A stretch of DNA of 44,211 bases from positions 1 through 44,211 of the forward strand of contig JAABRD010000044.1 of the NCBI GenBank assembly GCA_011391085.1, written 5' to 3'. Each line of letters begins with the position of its first letter. The stretch's first letter is position 1. The translations under genes were made by a program, and so were the position numbers. The notes under the pieces were generated by a model. That model saw only the letters and a program-made list of their open reading frames with translations. It ran no database searches and was not told the origin of the DNA. The DNA is from Thiotrichaceae bacterium. Lineage in GTDB: Bacteria > Pseudomonadota > Gammaproteobacteria > Beggiatoales > Beggiatoaceae. This document shows, piece after piece, positions 25,145-32,504 of the stretch.

Positions 25145-25386
25145 TGTCCGTAACCTGCTAAATAAGCCGGATTGGTGGACAAGTCTGCGGGTCCTTCGGC
25201 GCACCCAATCCATTTCTGCATGAGGTCAAAACACGACAATGAGTCGTTCGTGTGACGACACTCCTCTGCTAGTGTTTGCCATTGCAGTTCTCGCAAGACG
25301 GTTATCATCTCGTCTAAACTGGTTGATTCCGGTAGTTGTTCAAGGGCCGTCAAGGCGGTTTGTTTAAGGTGAGTATTCATGGTCAT
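25141..25386 (-). CDS. Antitoxin-like partner of the PIN toxin
   Basis: 81 residues, mostly helical (LKQTALTALEQLPESTSLDE), with no recognised DNA-binding fold. It precedes the PIN gene with a 4-base overlap, the usual antitoxin-first order. Either the first or third codon could be the start (MTM). The second promoter-bearing cassette begins 2 bases upstream. Confidence 0.65.
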   Translation of the reverse strand: MTMNTHLKQTALTALEQLPESTSLDEMITVLRELQWQTLAEECRHTNDSLSCFDLMQKWIGCAEGPADLSTNPAYLAGYGQ

Positions 25387-25388
25387 CG

Positions 25389-25496
25389 GTAGTGGAGAGT
25401 GGAGAGTGGAGAGTGGAGAGTGAATTTACAAGAATCTTAACCATCTTATCCATTATCCACTACCTCCACGTATCCACAAAATCCGTTGTGCTCAAT
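25389..25496. repeat. Promoter-bearing cassette, copy 2
   Basis: An AGTGGAG heptamer array (25389-25420), the spacer TTTACAAGAATCTTAACCAT, the complementary TATCCATTATCCAC arm, then CGTATCCACAAAATCCGTTG. Same order as copies 1 and 3, immediately upstream of the VapBC-like pair. Confidence 0.75.
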
Positions 25497-25526
25497 TATA
25501 TATGCGATTATGGTTAGGTTTGTCAA
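25497..25526 (-). promoter_or_regulatory. Putative sigma-70 promoter for the antitoxin-PIN pair
   Basis: On the minus strand TTGACA followed, after 18 bases, by TATATA (or CATATA after 16). It shares the TTGACAAACCTAACCATAA block with copy 1. Confidence 0.5.
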
Positions 25527-25574
25527 GGGGTGGGTTGAAGATTTTTCTGATTTTGATTAAGGAATTTCCTTAAT

Positions 25575-25657
25575 CTGTAGGGTGGATTAAGCGTAGCGTA
25601 TCCACCAACAGGTCTAATCAAAGGTGGTGGATACGCTACGCTTAATCCACCCTACAG
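25575..25657. repeat. 83-bp palindrome, 'ggtggattaagcg' family
   Basis: CTGTAGGGTGGATTAAGCGT at one end, its complement at the other, with TATCCACC/GGTGGATA inside. Also at 44118-44190 and as a half copy at about 17558-17587. Confidence 0.85.
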
Positions 25658-25691
25658 AGGGAAAAGACATTTTGCATAGGTACATAGGTAC

Positions 25692-26498
25692 TTAAAACGC
25701 CCGCCAGGTGAACCCTGGTGCATTTTGTAATGTCATCAATCCTTCATTGGCCGTCAACACGAATAAACCTTGGCGACTGGCATATTCAATTAAACTCGCT
25801 TCGACCGCCAGGGCCGCGACACTGCCTAAGATGGTATACTGCGGATACTCAGGGAAATAGTCACGCACAACGGTTAATTTTTCTAAAAAGGCTTTCACTT
25901 TCTCTGGAGTCAATTGACTTTTGGTTTCATTGAATAAGACATAACTACCACAATCAGCGATGGCGTCAATTTCTAACATTTTCCCCGACTGCGACGGGTG
26001 CCTGCGACGGATTCTCACATTGACGAGGGCTTCTTGGTCTTCTGGACAAGCCACGACTTGTTTCAAAATGGCGGGCAAACTGGGGGCGACTAAATCTTCG
26101 ACTAAACTCCCCAGACGATGAGAGAGGTTGCCCATTTCTTGGCGGAGTTTGGCAAAGCCGGCGTCGTTACGTTTTTGAGAAGCTTCCATGCGTTTTTGAG
26201 ACTCGACCATCTGTTGCTGAAATTTGGCAAATTCGGCATCGTTGCGTTTTTGGGAATCGGCCATTTGTTGCCGAAATTCGGCCGTTTCGTGTCGCATTTT
26301 AGCAAACTCGACATCGTTGCGTCGTTGGGACTCGGCCATTTCATTTCGCAATTTGGCAAAACCGTCTTGGTTTGACCGAATGAAACCTGCCAACACGTCT
26401 TCTAATTGCGTCAGACGTTGATGGTCTTGTTCAATGGAGAGGTCAAGTTTGTTATCTAAACGTTTGACTCGTTGTTCTAACACTTTGTCGGTCATCAT
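25692..26498 (-). CDS. Coiled-coil protein with C-terminal PD-(D/E)XK nuclease-like domain
   Basis: 268 residues. Residues about 25-125 are a coiled coil of repeated segments (NDxEFAKMRHE, QMADSQKRNDAEFAK). Residues 135-268 carry the nuclease-like signature: Glu136, Asp178 (LEIDAIA) and Glu191-x-Lys193 (LFNETKS). It resembles DUF3782-type proteins common in cyanobacteria and giant sulfur bacteria; the family assignment is from memory. Substrate unknown. Two ATGs open the frame; the leader holds the third promoter-bearing cassette. Confidence 0.75.
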   Translation of the reverse strand: MMTDKVLEQRVKRLDNKLDLSIEQDHQRLTQLEDVLAGFIRSNQDGFAKLRNEMAESQRRNDVEFAKMRHETAEFRQQMADSQKRNDAEFAKFQQQMVESQKRMEASQKRNDAGFAKLRQEMGNLSHRLGSLVEDLVAPSLPAILKQVVACPEDQEALVNVRIRRRHPSQSGKMLEIDAIADCGSYVLFNETKSQLTPEKVKAFLEKLTVVRDYFPEYPQYTILGSVAALAVEASLIEYASRQGLFVLTANEGLMTLQNAPGFTWRAF

Positions 26499-26544
26499 GA
26501 ATTACCTCTTAACTGGGTTACAGTTTAGTCTGGTCGTGGGGGGA

Positions 26545-26651
26545 GTTGATAGTGGATAGTGGATAGTTGATAGCGGATTTACAAGAATCTTAACCATCCC
26601 ATCCATTATCCACTACCTCCGCGTATCCACAAAATCTGTTGTACTCAATTA
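26545..26651. repeat. Promoter-bearing cassette, copy 3
   Basis: Short ATAGTGG array (26549-26570), the spacer TTTACAAGAATCTTAACCAT, a CATTATCCACTACC arm, then CGTATCCACAAAATCTGTTG. Upstream of the PD-(D/E)XK gene. Confidence 0.75.
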
Positions 26652-26678
26652 TTTATACGTTATAGTTAGGTTTGTCAA
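26652..26678 (-). promoter_or_regulatory. Putative sigma-70 promoter for the PD-(D/E)XK gene
   Basis: On the minus strand TTGACA, then TATAAA after 15 bases (TAAATA after 17). It shares TTGACAAACCTAACTATAAC with the other cassettes bar one base. Confidence 0.5.
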
Positions 26679-26730
26679 GGGGGTGGGTTAAGGATTTTTC
26701 TGAATTATCTTTGCCACATTTCAAACGCAG

Positions 26731-26967
26731 TTAGGCTGCCAGGCTACTCATCGTTCTCACATGAGGTAATTCGTATGGTCTCACAGGTCGTAGTTGCGTG
26801 GGGGACAAAGAAATTACAGCCACGGTTTCGCCTAGAAGAGTAGTAAATTCTACCTCATAACCTGCTTGCTGAGAGTGTACTAAGACAATAGTTCCTATAT
26901 CACCCGTTTGTAATTTCTGGTCTGGTAAATCAGTGGCTAACACAATAGTATCAAATTCTTGAAGCAT
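26731..26967 (-). CDS. DUF4926-like small protein
   Basis: 78 residues from ATG 26967, chosen for the AAGGATAA site and because family members start MLQEFDTIVL. The body has GDIGTIVLVH, GYEVEFTTLLGETVAV and a final QLRPVRPYEL, as in DUF4926 proteins. Function unknown; genes of this type usually follow a DUF6883 gene, whose remnant is directly upstream here. Confidence 0.75.
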   Translation of the reverse strand: MLQEFDTIVLATDLPDQKLQTGDIGTIVLVHSQQAGYEVEFTTLLGETVAVISLSPTQLRPVRPYELPHVRTMSSLAA

Positions 26968-26971
26968 AACA

Positions 26972-27150
26972 TTATCCTTGTGGGGAAGCAGTGACAAATT
27001 GTGAACTGGTTTGGCCAGTTTCAATAAACCAAACCGTCCGTATCAGAGGATTCCATGAATCTGGGGTGTTGAGGAGACCTTCAACCACATAGCACGTCCC
27101 AAACGCGGTGAGTTCAACTTTCGTCACTATTCGCTTTGGTGGTATGGAGT
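26972..27150 (-). pseudogene. DUF6883-like remnant, N-terminus lost
   Basis: The minus strand reads KVELTAFGTCYVVEGLL, then NPLIRTVWFIETG and QFVTASPQG, the C-terminal part of DUF6883 proteins as I recall them. Upstream of 27150 the frame runs into a GC-rich repeat (27154-27202) and then the methyltransferase stop, so the first half is missing. It ends 4 bases before the DUF4926 start. Confidence 0.55.
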
Positions 27151-27153
27151 TGC

Positions 27154-27202
27154 CAGCACCCCCGGTCATTCTCCCCCTGGGAGAGGGGCCGGAGTGAGGG
27201 CA
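27154..27202. repeat. Degenerate GC-rich palindrome
   Basis: Diverged copy of the CCCTCACCCCCGGCC-type element (contains CCCCTGGGAGAGGGGCCGGA). It marks the break point of the DUF6883 remnant. Confidence 0.55.
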
Positions 27203-27209
27203 ACTCTGT

Positions 27210-28448
27210 TCATCTAACCTTTTCACAAACCACAATAAACTCCTGAGTCATCGTGCGTTTCCGATTCCCGGTTTGGTTACTCGGCGAGTTAAGTAACGGC
27301 ATCGATTTATTCCCTAACACTCTCTCATAAGTGAACACATGTCGAAAACCATGGGCTTCAAATTGTTCTGCAATGAATTGGTCCGTTGGTAGCTGTCGGT
27401 CCTTCACACAACGATTGCCCACCACATAAATGGCTTTGCCACCCACTTTTAAACAATTTGCTACCTGTGCAATCGAACGGGCTAAATCAAAGTAAAATGA
27501 AGACACTTCCAAGGCCCGTTTTTTTGACTGTTTGAAAATTTCCAAAATGTCTTCCTTGATTAAACCGGTTTCATACAGTGCCGCGACGGTCTTGCCTCCC
27601 ATCAACGTCTGGTCAACGTGACGGGCCTTTGGGAATCCTAACCACTCGTTTGATAACAACGAAAATTGACCGTATGCCACTGTCGTTTTACTATCCCCAT
27701 AAGGAGGACTGGTTAGTACCACGTCATAGTCATTACGCGGTGGTCGAAATTGGTCAGATAAAGTGAGTCTGGCATTCGTCAACTTCGGGTAATAGTAAGT
27801 TTCATAAATCTTAATTGCCTGACTTAATTTTTCCCAAAACAAACTGAGTACATCGGGTCGGAAAATCAACCTCTCTTCCGCCTTCATACGATACAATTTG
27901 AACTCATTATTTCGCGTATAAGAACATTCTCGAACTGTTTCAGAAAAGGGGACACGCAAAAAATTTTTGACCGCTGGGGACGTGGCTAGGTCCAAGATAC
28001 AATGTTTCAGAACCGCCAATTGTTCCGTCACTTCTGGGGAAAACCAAAAATCGATATGGTAAAAATTCGGCTTGTTCACTGGTTTCACTTTATCTTTGTG
28101 CTCAAAACCATCGAACAGTGCTAAATTGAGTTTCTGGCGGGCTTCATAAAGCAATGGGATAGGTATTTTCGTGAACTTGGCTTGACAAATCAGAATTGCC
28201 AGTGGATTGAAATCTACGCCATACATTTCTTCAAGTCCTCTATCCAAGCCTACGATAAATGAGGAACCAGAACCACAGTAGGGGTCCAACAATTTGCCAC
28301 CAGAAATATTTAACTCCTTAAACAGTTCAATGCCAATTTGAGGAATCATTGTAGCTGGATATTTATGTAAATTGGGATAACTATTCGCGTAACTTTGACC
28401 ACTGAAGTCATAAGTTGGATTGCGGGTTACGGGATATTGATTCGTCAT
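27210..28448 (-). CDS. DNA methyltransferase (N4-cytosine/N6-adenine type), orphan
   Basis: 412 residues. The SAM-binding motif is DPYCGSGS (55-62) with GVDFNPLA after it, and the catalytic motif is TSPPYGDS (246-253), in the order motif I then IV. The SPPY form is most common in N4-cytosine enzymes. The target-recognition part probably lies between about 90 and 240. No restriction endonuclease gene sits beside it, so it may be solitary or have lost its partner. The recognition site cannot be read from sequence. Confidence 0.88.
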   Translation of the reverse strand: MTNQYPVTRNPTYDFSGQSYANSYPNLHKYPATMIPQIGIELFKELNISGGKLLDPYCGSGSSFIVGLDRGLEEMYGVDFNPLAILICQAKFTKIPIPLLYEARQKLNLALFDGFEHKDKVKPVNKPNFYHIDFWFSPEVTEQLAVLKHCILDLATSPAVKNFLRVPFSETVRECSYTRNNEFKLYRMKAEERLIFRPDVLSLFWEKLSQAIKIYETYYYPKLTNARLTLSDQFRPPRNDYDVVLTSPPYGDSKTTVAYGQFSLLSNEWLGFPKARHVDQTLMGGKTVAALYETGLIKEDILEIFKQSKKRALEVSSFYFDLARSIAQVANCLKVGGKAIYVVGNRCVKDRQLPTDQFIAEQFEAHGFRHVFTYERVLGNKSMPLLNSPSNQTGNRKRTMTQEFIVVCEKVR

Positions 28449-28636
28449 AATTTTATTGAAAGTGGAAGTCTATAGTGAAAATAGTAAGTGAAGCAAGAAG
28501 CATATTATAGTAATATTCCCATAAATTTGTCCCCCTCCGCTGGAACGCAATAAGAATTATTGCGCAGTGCGTCCGCGTAGCGTAGCGCAATAATTCTTAT
28601 TGCGCTCCAGCGTGAGGCGTACAGATTTGAATGAAG
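28449..28636. repeat. Spacer with 71-bp palindrome
   Basis: 28540-28610 is a palindrome with arms CTGGAACGCAATAAGAATTA and complement; half copy near 17518. No gene. Confidence 0.7.
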
Positions 28637-28801
28637 GGTAGTGATGCAATCTGGGTGAAATATCGTGCGGTTTCTCTTCGTCTTGAACTTTGATTTAGAT
28701 GATTAAATGAGGGCTATGACAGGAGGCTATGACTAATCAGAGTCCATCTGAAAATCATTCTAATCAAAGTTCAGACATTTCACCCACATTGCACCACCAC
28801 C
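28637..28801. mobile_element. 165-bp MITE with 8-bp target duplication
   Basis: Ends GGTAGTGATGCAATCTGGGT and, reversed, GGTGGTGGTGCAATGTGGGT, flanked by GAATGAAG at 28629-28636 and 28802-28809. The inside has a second inverted pair (GAACTTTGATTTAGATGATT with a partly complementary segment) rather than the GC-rich palindrome of other copies. Confidence 0.85.
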
Positions 28802-28902
28802 GAATGAAGATTATTGTATATACCTCAAAAACACCCGTGCCAAAAATCTCCCACCTTCTTGACAAACATATTTCTCAATGCAATAATGAATGACATCAAA
28901 AC

Positions 28903-28964
28903 TCAGGAGTCCAAAGTGTGACTTTGTCCAGAACATGGCAAAGCTACGCTTTGGATTCCTGAGT
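28903..28964. repeat. Inverted repeat, 'caggagtccaaag' family
   Basis: CTCAGGAGTCCAAAGTGTG at one end, its approximate complement at the other. 31 bp upstream of the Uma2 start. Confidence 0.7.
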
Positions 28965-28995
28965 CCAATACACAAACGAGGAGGTTTAATTCATT

Positions 28996-29562
28996 ATGAG
29001 TGCAGTCCCCAAAAAACATTTATTTAGTGTCACTGACTGGCATGGCATGGTCGATCATGGCCTGGTTTTGCCAGAAACTCGCGCAGAACTAATTGAAGGA
29101 GAAATTATCGATATGGCATCTATAGGTAGTCGACATGCAGGCCGTGTAAACTGGTTGAATCACTGTTTTGCCCCCAAAGTGGTGGAAACCGCCGTAGTTA
29201 GTGTTCAAAACCCTCTTCAGTTGGGAGATTTTTCAGAACCACAACCTGATGTTTTGATATTACGTCCCGACTCAGATTTTTACAGCAACCAGCATCCCAC
29301 CCCGCCCGACGTGTTACTGTTGATAGAAGTCTCTGATACTTCTCTCAAACATGACCGCACCGTGAAAGTGCCACTCTACGCCCGTTTTGGCATTGTTGAA
29401 GTTTGGTTGGTCAATTTGGTAGAAAATTGTATTGAGGTTTATTTAAATCCCCAACCCGACGGCTATGCGGAAACCGTGATCAAGTCTCCTGGAGAAGTCA
29501 TTGTGCCTTCCCAATTTCCCAACTTGACGGTGGCGGTGACTGACGTGTTGGGCAAATTCTAA
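28996..29562 (+). CDS. Uma2-family (DUF820) PD-(D/E)XK protein
   Basis: 188 residues. An AGGAGG lies 11 bases before the ATG. Family features: ELIEGEIIDMA near 31-42, EPQPDVLIL (about 79-87), and the LLLIEVSDTSLKHDRTVK block (about 103-120), which holds the catalytic Asp and Glu-x-x-Asp/Lys set. Uma2 proteins are predicted nucleases abundant in cyanobacteria and large sulfur bacteria; their role is mostly unknown. Apparently intact. Confidence 0.9.
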   Translation: MSAVPKKHLFSVTDWHGMVDHGLVLPETRAELIEGEIIDMASIGSRHAGRVNWLNHCFAPKVVETAVVSVQNPLQLGDFSEPQPDVLILRPDSDFYSNQHPTPPDVLLLIEVSDTSLKHDRTVKVPLYARFGIVEVWLVNLVENCIEVYLNPQPDGYAETVIKSPGEVIVPSQFPNLTVAVTDVLGKF

Positions 29563-29570
29563 TTTGGGCA

Positions 29571-29690
29571 ATTCAGGAGTCCAAAGCGCAGCTTTGTCCG
29601 GTCAAAGCTACGCTTTGAACTCCTGGACCTTCTGCTACGCTTTGAACTCCTGGACCTTCTGCTACGCTTTGGACTCCTGGACCTTCTGTC
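29571..29690. repeat. Compound 'caggagtccaaagcg' repeat with tandem duplication
   Basis: A hairpin (29571-29627), then two further copies of a 31-bp unit (TGCTACGCTTTGAACTCCTG...) up to about 29690. Its first 29 bases are identical to PKS coding positions 4378-4406. Confidence 0.8.
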
Positions 29691-30456
29691 ACACAGCCAA
29701 TTTAAACAACCTACAGAAATTTTCCGTCGTCACTTGGGCCAGAGTATCTAATGACTCGTGTCGTAACTTCGCAATACATTCAGCAACGTGGCGAACATAC
29801 GCGGGTTGATTGGTTTGACCACGATGCGGAACGGGGGCCAAATAAGGTGAATCCGTTTCTACTAACATCCGATCCAGTGGAACTTTCTTAGCTACCTCTT
29901 GTAAAGCAGTCGCCGTTTTAAACGTGACAATACCAGAAAAGGAGATATAAAAACCCAATTCCATAGCTTGCCGCGCTGTCTCCCAATCGTCGACAAAACA
30001 GTGCATCACGCCACCCACTTGGGCTGCCTCTTCTTCTCGTAAGATTTGCAACGTGTCTGAAGCAGCCTCCCGACTATGAATAATCAACGGTTTGCCTATC
30101 TGTTTAGCCGCTTGAATGTGAGTTCGGAACCGTTCATGTTGCCAAGTTAAATCGCCGTGACTACGATAATAATCTAGTCCTGTTTCCCCAATGGCAATCA
30201 CTTTTGGATGATTTGCCAATGTGGTAAGAGTATGGACTTCACAAGTTAAATGGTGAGGAGAAGTGTTAGGATGAATGCCAGCCGAAGCAAAGACATTGTC
30301 GAACTGTTCAGCAATGCTTCGGACGATGGGAAAATGTTCCAGGTCCACGGCAACATTGAGAAAGTAATCAACACCTTGGGTTTTAGCATTGGCTATTAAA
30401 GTGTCGGGTGTGGTATGTTTGACCATATTCAAATGGCAATGGGAATCAATAAGCAT
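29689..30456 (-). CDS. tatD: TatD-family metal-dependent DNase
   Basis: 255 residues from ATG 30456, where the TatD signature begins at once (MLIDSHCHLN). Other motifs: AIGETGLDYY, IHSREA, MHCFVDDWE and VETDSPYLAPVPHRG. The His and Asp residues for metal binding are all present. TatD enzymes are Mg-dependent 3'-5' exonucleases, cytoplasmic. Gene order holB-pilZ-tatD is conserved in gammaproteobacteria, but here a repeat-filled gap of about 370 bp separates pilZ from tatD. Confidence 0.95.
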   Translation of the reverse strand: MLIDSHCHLNMVKHTTPDTLIANAKTQGVDYFLNVAVDLEHFPIVRSIAEQFDNVFASAGIHPNTSPHHLTCEVHTLTTLANHPKVIAIGETGLDYYRSHGDLTWQHERFRTHIQAAKQIGKPLIIHSREAASDTLQILREEEAAQVGGVMHCFVDDWETARQAMELGFYISFSGIVTFKTATALQEVAKKVPLDRMLVETDSPYLAPVPHRGQTNQPAYVRHVAECIAKLRHESLDTLAQVTTENFCRLFKLAV

Positions 30457-30829
30457 AAATGTGTTCAATTAGTAAAACGACGGTGGAGTAGAGGCTTTAT
30501 TAAAATGGTGGTGGAGTAGAGATTTTAAAACGACGGTGGACTAGAGGCTTTAGCCGGTGGGAATGGAACCTGACCAAATAGCAAGGAACGCCCCCCGGCT
30601 GAAGCCTCTAGTCCACCGGAATATTTATTTCACGGTGGACTAGAGGCTTTAGCCGGTGGGAATGGAACCTGACCAAATAGCAAGGAACGCCTTCCGGCTG
30701 AAGCCTCTAGTCCACCGGAATATTTATTTCACGGAAGTTCCGATTTCTTAACTTAATGGCATTGCCCTAACCTTCCGTGTAAGTAGGGAGTCACTCCCTC
30801 CCCGCGTGCGGGGAGGGCCGGGGTGTGGT
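30457..30829. repeat. Repeat-filled gap between tatD and pilZ
   Basis: Two 85-bp palindromes of the GGTGGACTAGAGGCTTTAGC family (30534-30618 and 30633-30718) form a 99-bp direct tandem. Fragments of a third lie at 30480-30530. 30737-30770 holds a TTAACTTAATGGCATTGC end, and 30795-30825 a short GC-rich palindrome. No gene. Confidence 0.85.
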
Positions 30830-31204
30830 TCACATAGTATGAGTAGGCTTATCGGCCTTAATCAGCGTCCCCAGTGCCTTTTCAATTTTGTTGCGAGTGG
30901 CGCCCTTGTCCATTTCACCAAAATGCACCCCAATTCCCGCAGGTCGTCGGCCTTGGACACCTTGCGGGTTAATCCAGACCACCTTGCCGGCCACGGGCAT
31001 TTTATCAGGGTCATTCAACAAGGTGAAAAGTACAAATACCTCGTCACCTAGTTTATAGTTTTTGATTTTCTCAGCCGGCGTAATTGGAATAAATAAACCG
31101 CCATGTTTGAGAAAAGGTAAATAAGAATTGTATAACGCTTGTTCATCAGGAATATGCAGTTGTAGCATATTCTTGCGTATGCCAAGACCGCCAGGACGTG
31201 CCAT
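30830..31204 (-). CDS. pilZ: Type IV pilus assembly protein PilZ
   Basis: 124 residues, close to the family's usual 118. Typical segments: LYNSYLPFLKHGGLFIP, YKLGDEVFVLFTLLNDPDK, PVAGKVVWINPQGVQGRRPA and GIGVHFGE. It is the pilus-specific PilZ, which lacks the RxxxR c-di-GMP motif, so it should act through PilB/FimX rather than bind c-di-GMP. GGAGGAAATAATT precedes the start, 3 bases after the holB stop. Confidence 0.93.
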   Translation of the reverse strand: MARPGGLGIRKNMLQLHIPDEQALYNSYLPFLKHGGLFIPITPAEKIKNYKLGDEVFVLFTLLNDPDKMPVAGKVVWINPQGVQGRRPAGIGVHFGEMDKGATRNKIEKALGTLIKADKPTHTM

Positions 31205-31206
31205 AA

Positions 31207-32253
31207 TTATTTCCTCCGTTGTGGTGTTCCAAGGTCTAACCAGGCCATCGCAATGGTTTCTAGTAACCCTTGAGTGTTGATATTTGCCCCAGCCGCAATT
31301 AAGCGATGGGCATCTGTTTCTAAGTCTAACAGATTAAATAAATTATGCAAGTCATGCGGTTTGGCCAGACGTTGTAACGTCTCGCGCCGGTCTTGATTAA
31401 CCAGTAAATGCGCTTGACCGCAACTCGCATAGCGAATCAAATCCATCGTCCAACTTAGCATCCAGGGTAATAATTGAGGAATGTCTAATTTATTCCATTG
31501 TTCAGCAGTACTAATGGGATCGATTTTGCCCGTGGGAAGTTGTGCCAACGTGTCAAACAGTTCTCGCCGTTGCGTCAAACCCTCGTTGTGAACCAATTCT
31601 AACGCCGCTAACGGTGCTTGCGTGGTCAAATTCAATAAGAGTCGGGCCGATAGATCATGCGGTATTTGCTGTTGTAACCAATGCTGAGTGACGGTGTTAT
31701 CTGGACGACTGAAATCTAGGCGTTGACAACGACTACGAATAGTGGCTAACAGGGCCATCGGTTGGTGACTAATCAGCATGAAAAGCGTTTTCGGAGGAGG
31801 TTCTTCTAGCAATTTTAACAAGCTATTGGCTGCATTGCGATTCATGGCTTCCGCAGGGGCGAGTAGGATGATTTGATAACGACCATAGCTGGTGGTGAGA
31901 CTACAAAAATGTATCAACTCCCGAATTTGATCAACCGCAATCGGTTTGCCAATGTCGGCAGGTTGAATGAAAGAAAAATCCGGGTGATTGCCAATTTGAA
32001 ACAAGTGACAAGGTTTGCAATGGCCACAAGGTTGCAACAGGTCCGATTGAGGTGAAAACGGGGGAAGCGGATATTGATTACACAGCAACAAATTAGCCAG
32101 TCGCTGGGCAAACTGAAATTTTCCCATGCCTTTCGGCCCGCTAAGTAAGAGGGCGTGCGGAAGACGATCTTGCGGCCAAGTGGTTGATAGTTGCTGCCAC
32201 TGGGGTGAATGCCAAGGTAGGATGGGGGACGTTTGGGAAGGGGTTGAGTGCAT
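31207..32253 (-). CDS. holB: DNA polymerase III delta' subunit
   Basis: 348 residues. Clamp-loader AAA+ features: GPKGMGKF (39-46, a P-loop with Lys45), a zinc ribbon from Cys58 with CGHCKPC (76-82), LLKLLEEPP, and the SRC motif (IRSRCQRLDF). The C-terminal collar domain is of normal length. Upstream of pilZ with a 2-base gap. Intact housekeeping gene, useful as an anchor for the organism's phylogeny. Confidence 0.94.
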   Translation of the reverse strand: MHSTPSQTSPILPWHSPQWQQLSTTWPQDRLPHALLLSGPKGMGKFQFAQRLANLLLCNQYPLPPFSPQSDLLQPCGHCKPCHLFQIGNHPDFSFIQPADIGKPIAVDQIRELIHFCSLTTSYGRYQIILLAPAEAMNRNAANSLLKLLEEPPPKTLFMLISHQPMALLATIRSRCQRLDFSRPDNTVTQHWLQQQIPHDLSARLLLNLTTQAPLAALELVHNEGLTQRRELFDTLAQLPTGKIDPISTAEQWNKLDIPQLLPWMLSWTMDLIRYASCGQAHLLVNQDRRETLQRLAKPHDLHNLFNLLDLETDAHRLIAAGANINTQGLLETIAMAWLDLGTPQRRK

Positions 32254-32435
32254 AGTGAATAATCAGTGATATGGTACAAGTAATGATAACAGACCTCAAA
32301 TAAAACCAGTATGACACAATCAATCAACATAATCAATCCCAGGCGTCCAAAGCGCAATAAAGCGACGTTTTTAGACCTCATCTTGAAACTTCTCAAAATT
32401 GACCCCATGATTGGGTCATTGAGGTAAACGAATCA

Positions 32436-32464
32436 GACATTTGGGTAATTATGTTTGATATAAT
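32436..32464 (+). promoter_or_regulatory. Putative extended -10 promoter for the AAA-NACHT pair
   Basis: TATAAT at 32459-32464 with the extended TGA just before it (TTTGATATAAT). The -35 is weak (GACATT at 17 bases). A ribosome-binding site, TAGGAG, lies before the ATG at 32505. Confidence 0.5.
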
Positions 32465-32504
32465 AACACATTTGATATTTCACTTGAATTAGGAGAACCA
32501 AACG

